The notes beneath the pieces were generated by a model, which had not been told where the DNA came from, made no database searches, and saw nothing but the letters and a program-made list of their open reading frames with translations. Below are positions 35,492 through 45,056 of a DNA stretch of 64,000 bases, in pieces. Position 1 is the stretch's first letter. Every line of letters begins with the position of its first letter. The DNA is from CAYFLR01 sp964343805. Lineage in GTDB: Bacteria > Bdellovibrionota_B > Oligoflexia > CAYFLR01. Position numbers and translations under genes: made by a program. Location of the stretch: the NCBI GenBank assembly GCA_964343805.1, contig CAYFLR010000022.1, positions 1-64,000 of the forward strand, read 5' to 3'.

Positions 35492-37948
35492 TCAACGAGT
35501 CAAAATATTCTTAATTTCATCCACAACGGTATCCACATCAATGGGCTTTTGGATGACCCCTGTGGCTCCTTGCTTAAGCATTTCTTCAATTATATGATCA
35601 TCTGCAGCGTATCCAGACATCAAAATAACGACCGTATCTGGTCGTTGATTTTTTACTTTAAAAAGCACATCAATCCCGGATACCTCTGGCATTTTAATAT
35701 CGGTGATAACTATATCAAAATTTCCCTGTTCAATTATACTGTAAACCTTTTCAGGATCTGAAGCGGTAAGATACTTAAATTCATCTTCTAGACACTCGGC
35801 TAACAATTCCACCACTTCGCTATCATCATCAATGATTAGTATATTCTTCTTATTATCGACTGTCTCTTTGGCTAATGGTTCTTCCACGCTTCCTTGGTTA
35901 TTCTCATCAGGTAAAGAAATGATTATGGCGGTGCCATTTCCTTCACTACTTTCTAATTCGATCTTCCCACCATGACTTTTTATAATACCAAGAGCAATGG
36001 AAAGCCCTAATCCCGTACCCTCACCCACTCCCTTAGTAGTAAAGAAAGGTTCAAAGATATTTCCTAAAATATGGGACCCTATCCCTGCGGCATTATCCTG
36101 AATACAGATTTCCACCGCTTGAGAGGAGTTATCATGAGTGACCTTAAATTCAATTGTTCTCGGTGAGGGACAAGGATTTCTAGCAAAAGAATCCAAGCTG
36201 TTTTCAATGAGAATATGCATAACCTTTTCTAACTGCCTAAAGTCACCCCAAATTCCTATATCTTTTGCACTGGTATCAAAAACCAGATCCACTTCTAAAC
36301 TCTCCGCCTGCTTTTTGTTAGTTAGAAGTACATTACCAATCAGTTCACCCAATTTAATTTGATGGTAATTCTTCCTTCGATCCTCAGCAGCAAAAACTCT
36401 CAACTGATCAATGATCTCTTTCATCCGTTTGGAGGCTTCAGTAATATGCTGAGCATGCTCAATCATGACATCAGCTTCGTCTTCCTCCGTTTCAATCATA
36501 TCTGCATAGTTACTCACAATGGCCAACGGGTTATTTAACTGGTGAGCAACTCCGGTAGCCAACACACCCACAGAAGCCATTTTTTCTGTTTGAACCAGTT
36601 TGTTTTGCATCCTCTCTTTTTCATCTTCAACTTTTTTCCTCTCAATAATACCTGCAATGGTATTGCAAACTGCTCTTAAAAAATCCACCTCACCTTTATT
36701 TTTTTGCCTCCCTGATGGGATATAAATATTGAGTACTCCATGCAGTTTTTTTCCGGACATAATGGGGACACAATAATGGCCATGGGGTTTTATTCCCGGA
36801 AAGGTGTGAGTATGATCCTTATCTAAATCGCTACAAAAAATGAGTTTTTTCTGCTCGGCCGCAATTCCACATAAGCATTTTCCAAGGGGTAATACCGCGC
36901 ACATTTCTTTAATTTCTTCCGCTAGATTCACCTCTGCAACCATTTTTAAACGTTCCGTCTGCTCATTGTATAAAAATATACTTCCTTGAGCTTCAAATTC
37001 ACCAATGGGAGATGAAATGACGATATTAAGAATTCGTTTAAGCACAGGCTCTAAGGAAATAGAAGAAAGTGAGATACGTAAAATCGAATTGATAATTTTA
37101 TGCATCTGCTCACTTTCAAGCAGTTTTTTCTGAGCTAACTTCCGCTCAGTGATATCCCGAAGGATTGCAACAGCATGCCATACACCTTTTATTTCAACCG
37201 ATGACATGGAGAGTTCAATAGGAAAGCGAATGCCATTATTCTTAATGGCTAATATTTCTCCTACCCCTTCAAAGATAGCGGCCTCACCCGAATCTTTGAA
37301 CTTATCCCATAGATCTCTAAAGGTGGTAGATGATTGGTTAATTTCTAAAAGTTCGGTAAAGTAGGTATCGCCCTGATCGGCATAGGGAGCAAAGTCAAAG
37401 ATCTTTTCCACAGCCATATTCCAATAATCAATTCGACCATCGGGACCAATCATCATGATAGCATCTTTGGCAGCGGTACTAATGGCACGAAAAGTCTCTT
37501 CACTGTCTCTTAATTGCTGCTCCCACTTGTCATGCTCTGTTTTCAGCTGCCTTTTAGTAATAATAATCTGCAGATGATTGCTGATACGAGTTTGCAGTTC
37601 TTCAGCGATAATTGGTTTGGAAATAAAATCGATAGCTCCCATTTTAAAGGCTTTTAAAATAAAGGGTGCATTCACCTCAGCAGATAAAAAGATAACCGGA
37701 ATATTCATCCATTTGGGTGATTTCCGTAAATCATGAAGGAGCTCTAAACCAGATATTTCGGGCATGACAATATCTAGTAACATTAAGTCAACTTTTACAC
37801 TTTGCAAAATCTCTACAACTTGCAAAGGATTTGTTTCCTTAATCACTCGAATGTTTTGATTGGAAACAATTTTAGAAATCATTTCCAAAACAAATGGATC
37901 ATCATCTACCGCTAAAATGGTAGAAACATCAAAAGGCACATCTTGCAT
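35492..37948 (-). CDS. Hybrid histidine kinase REC-PAS-GAF-HisKA-HATPase-REC
   Basis: 818 residues, no membrane segment, so cytoplasmic. Order: receiver (residues 8-125, Asp in LLDIVMP), PAS (about 150-265), GAF (about 285-445), phospho-acceptor helix with A-H-Q-L-N-N-P, HATPase with N box (E-N-S-L-D-S-F) and G2 box G-E-G-T-G-L-G-L-S, and a second receiver (residues 695-815, Asp in ITDIKMP). The GAF has a G-K-C-L-C-G motif and K-P-H-G-H-Y, also found in the kinase at 41.8-43.1 kb. It integrates a bound-ligand or redox signal with input from another kinase through its N-terminal receiver. Confidence 0.93.
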   Translation of the reverse strand: MQDVPFDVSTILAVDDDPFVLEMISKIVSNQNIRVIKETNPLQVVEILQSVKVDLMLLDIVMPEISGLELLHDLRKSPKWMNIPVIFLSAEVNAPFILKAFKMGAIDFISKPIIAEELQTRISNHLQIIITKRQLKTEHDKWEQQLRDSEETFRAISTAAKDAIMMIGPDGRIDYWNMAVEKIFDFAPYADQGDTYFTELLEINQSSTTFRDLWDKFKDSGEAAIFEGVGEILAIKNNGIRFPIELSMSSVEIKGVWHAVAILRDITERKLAQKKLLESEQMHKIINSILRISLSSISLEPVLKRILNIVISSPIGEFEAQGSIFLYNEQTERLKMVAEVNLAEEIKEMCAVLPLGKCLCGIAAEQKKLIFCSDLDKDHTHTFPGIKPHGHYCVPIMSGKKLHGVLNIYIPSGRQKNKGEVDFLRAVCNTIAGIIERKKVEDEKERMQNKLVQTEKMASVGVLATGVAHQLNNPLAIVSNYADMIETEEDEADVMIEHAQHITEASKRMKEIIDQLRVFAAEDRRKNYHQIKLGELIGNVLLTNKKQAESLEVDLVFDTSAKDIGIWGDFRQLEKVMHILIENSLDSFARNPCPSPRTIEFKVTHDNSSQAVEICIQDNAAGIGSHILGNIFEPFFTTKGVGEGTGLGLSIALGIIKSHGGKIELESSEGNGTAIIISLPDENNQGSVEEPLAKETVDNKKNILIIDDDSEVVELLAECLEDEFKYLTASDPEKVYSIIEQGNFDIVITDIKMPEVSGIDVLFKVKNQRPDTVVILMSGYAADDHIIEEMLKQGATGVIQKPIDVDTVVDEIKNILTR

Positions 37949-37950
37949 AA

Positions 37951-38334
37951 TTATGTCTCAATTCCTAAAACCTGTTCAGCTGTTTCAATTATTTCATCAG
38001 GATCAAAAGGTTTGGTTAAGTATCTATCTGCTCCAACCGATTTTCCTTTTTCTTTGTCAAACTCCTGTCCCTTGGCAGTCAGAATCACAATATAAACATT
38101 GCTAAATCGACTGTCTGCTTTTACTTTTTGGCAAAGTTCAAAACCGTTCATCACCGGCATCATTACATCTAAAAATACCAGATCAGGCAACTCCTTTTGA
38201 ATTTGCTCTAAACCCTCTTGACCGTTACAGGCAGAGAGTAAAGTAACTCCTTCATCTTCAAAGTCTTCTAAAGTTTGCTCTAGTAGCCTCCTGATGTGCG
38301 CTTCGTCATCAACGATTAGTATTTTCTTTCCCAT
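37951..38334 (-). CDS. Single-domain response regulator
   Basis: 127 residues from ATG 38334, which has AAAGGAG upstream; an in-frame ATG six codons earlier lies over that ribosome site. A receiver with I-V-D-D-E, phospho-acceptor V-F-L-D-V-M-M-P, Thr in L-T-A-K and Lys in L-T-K-P-F. No output domain: a CheY/Spo0F-like phosphate shuttle between the kinases of this locus. It is 2 bp before the hybrid kinase and 31 bp after the GAF kinase. Confidence 0.93.
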   Translation of the reverse strand: MGKKILIVDDEAHIRRLLEQTLEDFEDEGVTLLSACNGQEGLEQIQKELPDLVFLDVMMPVMNGFELCQKVKADSRFSNVYIVILTAKGQEFDKEKGKSVGADRYLTKPFDPDEIIETAEQVLGIET

Positions 38335-38365
38335 TTCATCTCCTTTGAGCACTATTAATTATTTA

Positions 38366-39880
38366 TTAATCGGTTTTTAAATCTTTGCTGATGGTAAATA
38401 CAAACCGGGTGTTTTCATGTTCTGTATCCACCTTAAACTCTCCTTGATGAGACTCAATTATTCGTTTGGAAATACTGAGCCCTAAACCCGTTCCTTTACC
38501 CACAGCCTTTTGAGTATAAAAAGGCTCCAAAATCTTGGTTGCAATATCTGGTGAAATCCCACCTCCACTATCTGTTACACTTATTTCAATTAAATGCTCA
38601 TCTTGTTTAAGGTCTAATCTAACCCATCTTTCGGATAATTCTTCGATGGCATCTATCGCATTGGAAAACAAATTCACTAATACCTGAGAAATTCCTACCG
38701 GGTTGCAGATGAGTTCTAAATCCTCAGTTACATTTAGCTCTAACTCAACTTCTGCGAGTTTAAACTTCTTTTGGCAAAGGGCAAGCGTGTCATCAATGAT
38801 CTGCTTTAAACTGGACTTCACCATCTCATTGCGATTATTTTTTCTGGAAAGGTTCTTTAACGCTCTGACAATTTGGGAAATACGCATAGCAGTTTTTTCA
38901 ATGGTTTTTCCCACATTTCGAATCCCATCTATATCTTTCAAGTCCTCTGGTTCTATATCAATAAGATCTTGAGTTTCGGCAATGATAACCCCTAAAGGAT
39001 TATTGACCTCATGGGCGATACTTGCTGCAATTTCCCCTATAGAAGCTAACCTGGAAGCTTCTTCTAACTGCATCTGTGATTCAGATAAAGCATTTTGTAG
39101 CTTATGTAACTTTCTCTCTTCTTCTATTTTTCTTCTATGCAGTAGGGAATTTTCTATGGCAGAAGCGGTCTGAGAAGATAGAGCAGAAACCACTTTTAAA
39201 TCACGAGCCGAAAATTCTCTCTTCGTTCGACTGCTGATCAAAAAAGCTCCTAACACCTTATTTTTTATTTTTAAAGGAGCACAAATCAAGGCGCTAATAT
39301 GGGCTTCGGCTTGAATATTAGCTGGTAGATCATTAATAATTTCTGCTCGTCCTTTATCAACAACATCTTCAACGATAGCCCGGCAAGATTGAAAGAGTTG
39401 TTTCGCACTGGGAAGTTTTTCGGTGGAGTTTATTACATCCATCTTTTTTTCTTTACTTTGGACAATGATAGAAGTGCTGGTGGCGTTCAACAACCGCCCC
39501 ATTTCTGTCACAGCTAAACCTGCTATCTTTTTAGCATCCAGACAGGATGCCATTTGATCACAAATATTATAAAAAAGGTTTATTTCTTTATAGGTATCTA
39601 AAGTTTCTCTTACAACCCCCTTCATCTCCAACTCAGTACGAACCACATAAGAAACCATATTGGCAACTGAAATAGCACCTTTATTGCCATAGACCCAGCC
39701 CACCACATTTTCACCATTATTGATGGCGTGACGCTCCAAACTTTTATCTAAATCCACCCCATAAATGAGTTGATCTTGAATATCCGTAACGGAGTATTTA
39801 ATGGCCAAGTCATATTCCAGACTCTGAATAGCGGACTTGATATCATTCTTTCTAAAAACTTTTTTTAATGGTGACGCCAT
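38366..39880 (-). CDS. GAF-domain histidine kinase
   Basis: 504 residues from ATG 39880 with TAGGAGA upstream; an ATG at 39910 lies in the preceding gene. Cytoplasmic. The N-terminal about 115 residues are of unknown type; then GAF (about 125-265), coiled coil, phospho-acceptor S-I-A-H-E-V-N-N-P-L, HATPase with N box N-A-I-D-A-I and G box G-K-G-T-G-L-G-L-S-I. It probably phosphorylates the single-domain regulator encoded directly downstream. Confidence 0.92.
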   Translation of the reverse strand: MASPLKKVFRKNDIKSAIQSLEYDLAIKYSVTDIQDQLIYGVDLDKSLERHAINNGENVVGWVYGNKGAISVANMVSYVVRTELEMKGVVRETLDTYKEINLFYNICDQMASCLDAKKIAGLAVTEMGRLLNATSTSIIVQSKEKKMDVINSTEKLPSAKQLFQSCRAIVEDVVDKGRAEIINDLPANIQAEAHISALICAPLKIKNKVLGAFLISSRTKREFSARDLKVVSALSSQTASAIENSLLHRRKIEEERKLHKLQNALSESQMQLEEASRLASIGEIAASIAHEVNNPLGVIIAETQDLIDIEPEDLKDIDGIRNVGKTIEKTAMRISQIVRALKNLSRKNNRNEMVKSSLKQIIDDTLALCQKKFKLAEVELELNVTEDLELICNPVGISQVLVNLFSNAIDAIEELSERWVRLDLKQDEHLIEISVTDSGGGISPDIATKILEPFYTQKAVGKGTGLGLSISKRIIESHQGEFKVDTEHENTRFVFTISKDLKTD

Positions 39881-39887
39881 GTTTCTC

Positions 39888-41409
39888 CTATTGAACCGCT
39901 GACTCCACATGATTACTATCTTGGATTTGGCGATCTAAAGTTACCACATCAATAGGTTCTCCCTCTTCATCTAAAAATGGAAGTTTAAATACAAAAGTAC
40001 TTCCCACTCCCATCTGACTACTTACTCCAATTTTACCACCATGATGTTCAATGATTCTCTTACAAATAGGTAAACCCAATCCCGTTCCCTTGGGCTTATC
40101 TGTCAGGGTGTCGCCCACCTGTTTAAATTTTTCAAATACATCTTTCAAATGCTCTTCAGCAATCCCAATACCACTATCAATAACACTCACTACAATTTCT
40201 GGTCCTACCACATGGGCACGTAAAACCACCTCCCCTTCAGTAGTAAATTTAACAGCATTAGAAATCAAGTTAATCACCACTTGAATTATAGTGTCTCGGT
40301 CACAAGCAACCTCGGGCATGTCATNNNNNNNNNNGAATCTCCATTTTTAACTCAAGATTCTTTTCAGCAAAAAGAGAAGAGGTCGCTGCAGTGGCCTGAT
40401 CTATAAGACTGTTAAAGTTCGCCATCTCAATTTTCCATTGAGCTTTTCCTGATTCCATTTTGGTAAGGTCCAGCACATCATTAATCATGGCAGTGAGCCT
40501 TTGAGATTCAGAAATGATTATTTCTACATTACGTATGACCTGCTTTTTAACCTTATTCACCTTCTTATCTTCCGAAGAGAGGTGGGGAGCTAAAGATTTC
40601 TTAATTTTTTTATCTATGATTTTTGAGAAGCCCAAAATGGAGGTAAGAGGTGTTCGGAGCTCATGAGACACAGTAGCTAAAAAGTTGGTTTTCAGTTCAT
40701 CTAGTGCTTTTAACTCAATGTTCGCTTCGCTTAACTCTTTTGTCCGTTCTTCTACTTTTTTCTCGAGTGTGTAGGAGTATTCTTGTAACTGCTTGTTGAG
40801 ATCTACCAATTCCAGTTCGGCTCTCTTTTTAGCCCCAATTTCTTCCTTCAATTGTTCATTTAAAACCTTCTGAGCTGACTGTGCTTCTATTAAATCTTTG
40901 TTTTGCTTAATAGTCCCTTCATACACAGAGAGAAGAAATGCCAGAATCTTTTTCCGATCCGATTTTAAGAGGTATTTTTGATCTCCAAATGAGTATTCTA
41001 AACCCACTTCCGTTTCTTTAAAAACCTGACTTGATTCCATACCCATAGTCATATTTACTTTTTCCAGCAACACCTCTGTCTCATATGGTTTTGTTAAATA
41101 ACTGTCAGCTCCAGCATTTAAACCCCTTATTATCTCAGAGGGATCAGATAAGGCGGTTAATAAAATTATAGGAATATGGGAGACCCCCTCCTTTTCTTTT
41201 AAAATTTGACACATTTCATAGCCATCCATTTCTGGCATAGAAATGTCACTGAGGATAAGATCAGGCATGGTTTCCATAGCCTTTTCAATACCATCGACTC
41301 CATTGATAGCTTCATAAATAGTGAACTTATCACTAAAAACCTTTTTTAGGAGAGTTCTTTGTAAAGCACTGTCTTCGACAATTAAAATTGACTTTTCACT
41401 CTGTTCCAT
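39888..41409 (-). CDS. Receiver-coiled-coil-histidine kinase
   Basis: About 507 residues, split by ten Ns at 40325-40334 that fall just before the HATPase N box. The receiver (residues 6-120) has Asp in I-L-S-D-I-S-M-P. A long coiled coil follows (residues 150-235), then phospho-acceptor T-V-S-H-E-L-R-T-P and HATPase N box N-L-I-S-N-A-V-K-F and G box G-T-G-L-G-L-P. Joining the two sides with no missing base reads M-E-I-H-D-M-P-E-V and keeps the frame, so this is one gene. The receiver-first arrangement marks it as a relay component acting after another kinase. Confidence 0.92.
40325..40334. other. Assembly gap (10 N) in the receiver-kinase gene
   Basis: Direct joining of the flanks restores the frame (ATT-CAT-GAC-ATG) and gives a sequence typical of the start of the ATPase domain. 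The ten Ns themselves break the frame. Confidence 0.9.
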
Positions 41410-41431
41410 AGTAGTTAAGCCTTATCTCAAC

Positions 41432-41827
41432 CTACCCTTTCCAATAGGAAAGAACCTTATTTATAAATTCGTCATCAGTAAATGGTTTGTGAATATAATC
41501 CACATGTAATTTTGTTTTAACCAGATACTCCACTCCAGCCTCTTCCACATGACCACTCATTAACAATATTTTTTGATCATCTTTTTTCTTAATGATCGTA
41601 GATAGCACTTTTAACCCGTTAATATCAGGCATTACAATATCGCTGATCACCAAATCTACATTGGGATGATGTCCATCATAATAGTCCAGAGCTTCTTTTC
41701 CATTAGCGAGTCTCACGATGCTCCCACCATGGTCAGAAACAATTAAATCAATAAGATTGAGCATCCCTGGTTCATCATCTACTACCATAATAACTTTATC
41801 TTGAAGAACGGATTTATTTTCACTCAT
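41432..41827 (-). CDS. Single-domain response regulator
   Basis: 131 residues. Acidic pair V-D-D-E near residue 17, phospho-acceptor V-I-S-D-I-V-M-P, and Lys in I-H-K-P-F. There is no output domain. Its ATG overlaps the stop of the upstream kinase by 4 bp, so the two proteins are made in coupled amounts and are likely cognate partners. The receiver-kinase follows 22 bp downstream. Confidence 0.93.
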   Translation of the reverse strand: MSENKSVLQDKVIMVVDDEPGMLNLIDLIVSDHGGSIVRLANGKEALDYYDGHHPNVDLVISDIVMPDINGLKVLSTIIKKKDDQKILLMSGHVEEAGVEYLVKTKLHVDYIHKPFTDDEFINKVLSYWKG

Positions 41828-43098
41828 TTTTTTACCTCATCTACTGTTGCCTTTTCCTCAGCCAGAGGAAGACGAATAATAAATTCAGCTCCCTGTTCAT
41901 GGCTCGATTTGCAGGTAATAATGCCATTATGATCAGTGATTATTCCATGACTGATTGAAAGACCTAAACCCGTACCTTTTCCCACTTCTTTGGTAGTAAA
42001 AAACGGGTTAAAAATACTCTCTAAGTCAGCCTCCTTAATACCAGTTCCATTATCAGCAAAGGAAACTTCAACCTGTTTCTCCTTAGTTAAAACCTTGGTT
42101 AGCACCAGAATTTCTCCCCATTTTCGCCCGCTCTCAATGATACTGTCCCTGCTATTAGTGATAATATTTACAAATACCTGTTGCAATCGGTTGGCATTTC
42201 CCATCACCTCTGGATTCGTTAAATCAAGGTTGGAAGTAAGAACCACTTGCCCTACTTTTAGAGCTTCTGAGATAAACAGAAAAGATTTGCAAATAACCTC
42301 ATTGATCGAGAGCCTAGTAAAATCACTATCACTTTTACGGGAGAAAGCTTTTATTTGTTTTATAATTTCCCGCATGCGAAGACAATTTTCTTCCACCATA
42401 GAAAGATAGTCGAGAAGTTTCTCACGATCCACTTCCCCCTCTTTTTTGAGCCCGTTTCCAATTCGATTAGCAAAACCTTGCACCAGTTGAAGTGGATTAT
42501 TTAATTCATGACCAATCCCTGCAGCTAAAGTCCCAATGGCAGCTAATTTTTCAGACTCTGTGAGAACCTCTTTCATGCGCTGGCTCTCAAGGTCACTTTT
42601 CTTTCGAACAATAATAGCTGATAACACACTGGCCACCAGTTTAAGAAACTGAACATGATGGGCCTCTTTTTTGGTGCCTTCATCTATGTAGAGTGATAAA
42701 ACACCCAATAAAGTATTACGATACAAAATAGGAATGGCATAATGTCCATGAGGTTTCATATCAGGAAAACTGTTTTCATGATCACCGTCCATACCACCTT
42801 TAAAAAGAAGTTCCTTGGTAGACGCGGCTCTCCCACAGATACACTTGCCGATAGGAATGGATTTGCAAATTTTTTGCAGGGGCTGATCTAAATTGCTATG
42901 GGCTACTAAATTAAGCAATCCTTTGTCATTATCTGCCAGAAAAATGACCCCTTTTTCCGACAGTGTCAATAGCGGTGAGGAGGTGATGATGTTGAGGCAT
43001 TGGTTTAATAAGCCTTCCAAAGAAAGGTCATCCAATGAGATCTGTAATAACTCATCGAGAATTGATAGCACATTTATTTCTATTTTGGACTGTCCCAT
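41824..43098 (-). CDS. GAF-domain histidine kinase, first gene of the phosphorelay operon
   Basis: 424 residues, cytoplasmic. GAF domain at residues 15-165 with G-K-C-I-C-G, G-D-H-E-N and K-P-H-G-H-Y, the same Cys/His set as the hybrid kinase in this operon. Then phospho-acceptor G-I-G-H-E-L-N-N-P-L and HATPase with N box N-S-R-D-S-I and G box G-K-G-T-G-L-G-L-S. The Cys and His residues might bind a metal or sense redox state, which is inference. It begins a minus-strand operon that runs to 34 kb. Confidence 0.92.
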   Translation of the reverse strand: MGQSKIEINVLSILDELLQISLDDLSLEGLLNQCLNIITSSPLLTLSEKGVIFLADNDKGLLNLVAHSNLDQPLQKICKSIPIGKCICGRAASTKELLFKGGMDGDHENSFPDMKPHGHYAIPILYRNTLLGVLSLYIDEGTKKEAHHVQFLKLVASVLSAIIVRKKSDLESQRMKEVLTESEKLAAIGTLAAGIGHELNNPLQLVQGFANRIGNGLKKEGEVDREKLLDYLSMVEENCLRMREIIKQIKAFSRKSDSDFTRLSINEVICKSFLFISEALKVGQVVLTSNLDLTNPEVMGNANRLQQVFVNIITNSRDSIIESGRKWGEILVLTKVLTKEKQVEVSFADNGTGIKEADLESIFNPFFTTKEVGKGTGLGLSISHGIITDHNGIITCKSSHEQGAEFIIRLPLAEEKATVDEVKK

Positions 43099-43263
43099 GA
43101 AACAAAGCTCTTTTTTTAATAACTATACTAAATTCCTTTACTATTTTATCTTAAGACGAAAAATAACTCCAGCCTCTCCTGAGATAAATCTGCTTTTTCT
43201 AAAAAATCAAATCTCCTTCACATTTGATTTTGCATTTTTATTTTAGCACGGTAAAATGATCAA

Positions 43264-44442
43264 ATGACCAAACCTAATTTGAACTCTATTTGTATAGTCC
43301 ATAATGATTATCCTTTTGCTCAGCAATTGCCTCAAGTTTTGGCAAAGCAAATCCCTGGCTTCAATCCTGGATCTGTAGATATTTACACCGACATTAATAA
43401 AGCCTACGTAGCCACGGTCCGTAAACAGTATGACTTTTTCATTACCAAAATGGATATGCCTCAGTTTTCCGGCTCGGTCTTTCTAAAAAAGATTCGTATG
43501 CGACAAAACTATGGACTCGAACTCCATCTGTTTTTATTAGAAGGCGTGGGTAAATCCTTTGTAGAAATGATGTTTGGGCATGATAGTCCTTACATCCTAG
43601 AGGCTCCTATAACGGCCGACCGTGTTGGAAAAGCAGTGAGTTACATTATTCAAAAAGAAGATAATCTCACTCCCTTTGATGAACAGTACCGACAGGTCCG
43701 CTTTATGTATCAAAGTGGATTACATCAGGAAGCATTTACCGCAGCCCAAGAACTCCAAAGACAACATGTAAAATCTGATGCCATTTATTTACTCCTAGGT
43801 GATATGGCCAAAGCACAAGGAAAGATGGAGCAAGCCATTGAGTATTATCAGATGGCAGTGCGGTTAAATAACAAAGCTGTTCTTCCACCTCATAAATTAA
43901 TATCTTGTTGGATCGAATTAAGAAAACTAGATAAAGCCATTGCCTTTTTAGAGATGTTGCTCCAGTTAAATCCCCAAAACATTGACTCATTGCTGAATAT
44001 GATTTATGTGCAAATTGAACTCTCCATGACTCCCGAGGAGAAAAAGTATCTTCCCAACGTAAAGAACTTGGATCCTGCTGTAGAAGAATCCCGAATGATT
44101 GCAGCCCAGGTTCATCTAGAATTGGTCAATGATTATATCACCAATAAAAAGCTCACTGACAGCGATTCCAGCCTGCAGGAGCTTTTTAACTATCTGAGGG
44201 TGGCTGGCCACCTTATGGTAAGAAAGCAAGATTGGAGAACCGGCATCAAGCTTTATGCTGCAAGCCTCCAGTTGAGCCACTCAATTATGCTAACCGCTGA
44301 TCTACTTTTTCATATTGGCCAATCTTATTTTTACCTACAAGATAATCAGATGGCTCAGCTTTACCTCGAACAAGCGCTCAGACTAAAACCAGATCTAAGA
44401 TTAGCAAAATTAGCTTTGCAAAAAATACAAAACAGATTATAA
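43264..44442 (+). CDS. Receiver-like/TPR protein with degenerate receiver
   Basis: 392 residues. The first 125 residues follow the receiver fold (N-S-I-C-I-V-H-N-D at the start, I-T-K-M-D-M-P-Q-F-S-G in the middle, I-L-E-A-P-I at the Lys position). The phospho-acceptor Asp is replaced by Lys and the conserved Lys-Pro by Ala-Pro, so it cannot be phosphorylated in the usual way. TPRs fill residues 150-390 (for example M-E-Q-A-I-E-Y-Y-Q-M-A-V). It is built like the receiver-TPR protein at 34-35.5 kb but encoded divergently. Probably a scaffold of the same pathway. There is no Shine-Dalgarno; a TAAAAT box sits 7-12 bases before the ATG. Confidence 0.85.
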   Translation: MTKPNLNSICIVHNDYPFAQQLPQVLAKQIPGFNPGSVDIYTDINKAYVATVRKQYDFFITKMDMPQFSGSVFLKKIRMRQNYGLELHLFLLEGVGKSFVEMMFGHDSPYILEAPITADRVGKAVSYIIQKEDNLTPFDEQYRQVRFMYQSGLHQEAFTAAQELQRQHVKSDAIYLLLGDMAKAQGKMEQAIEYYQMAVRLNNKAVLPPHKLISCWIELRKLDKAIAFLEMLLQLNPQNIDSLLNMIYVQIELSMTPEEKKYLPNVKNLDPAVEESRMIAAQVHLELVNDYITNKKLTDSDSSLQELFNYLRVAGHLMVRKQDWRTGIKLYAASLQLSHSIMLTADLLFHIGQSYFYLQDNQMAQLYLEQALRLKPDLRLAKLALQKIQNRL

Positions 44443-44533
44443 GGTATAAACCAAGAAAAAGCATTTTATACTTGTTAAATAATAAGATAAGATAGTAGTA
44501 GACGGATTTTTTTGGGAGGTTACTCTGGACGGA

Positions 44534-45046
44534 ATGTCACCAATCAGAATTGAGATAGTACAGCCCTTTATGGATGCCGTGCACTACCTATTTTCAATGA
44601 TGTTGAAAACAGATGTGACAGCGAGTTTTCCTAAGCTGGTTTATGGCCGATCTATGATGACTGGCAATAACATATTGGCAAGTCTTGATTTCAATGGGCC
44701 GGTAGAGGGAACTGCCAGCTTAATTTTGCCACAAGAGTCAGCCACCATTCTCACTCGTCAGTTGCTGCGCATGGAATCGGGTGATGTGGAAGATAAAATA
44801 GGTGAAGCAATCACTGAGTCCATAAATATCATAGCTGGCTTTGCCAAAACTAAATTCGACCAGGGAAATCAAGAGTATATAGATCTTGGTCTACCCAAAA
44901 TCCAAATGGGCGAGAATCTTACCCTTGAATCCGCCAGTAATTCTGCCGCATTTCAGATAGACTATTTTTGTGATTTCGGTGCATTTTGCCTTGCAGTGAG
45001 TTATGACCAAGTGGCCCCTGAACTGTTAGCTGAACTAACCCGCTAA
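44534..45046 (+). CDS. CheX-like chemotaxis phosphatase-type protein
   Basis: 170 residues. The central helix E-A-I-T-E-S-I-N-I-I-A-G-F-A-K carries the E-x2-N-type active motif of the CheC/CheX/FliY family, followed by G-L-P at the expected distance. These proteins remove phosphate from CheY-type receivers, which this locus has in number. The ATG at 44534 lies 14 bases after GGAGG, unusually far; an in-frame CTG at 44525 would be spaced normally, so the start is uncertain by three codons. The lysR-type gene follows 10 bp later. Confidence 0.8.
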   Translation: MSPIRIEIVQPFMDAVHYLFSMMLKTDVTASFPKLVYGRSMMTGNNILASLDFNGPVEGTASLILPQESATILTRQLLRMESGDVEDKIGEAITESINIIAGFAKTKFDQGNQEYIDLGLPKIQMGENLTLESASNSAAFQIDYFCDFGAFCLAVSYDQVAPELLAELTR

Positions 45047-45056
45047 GGACCAATTT

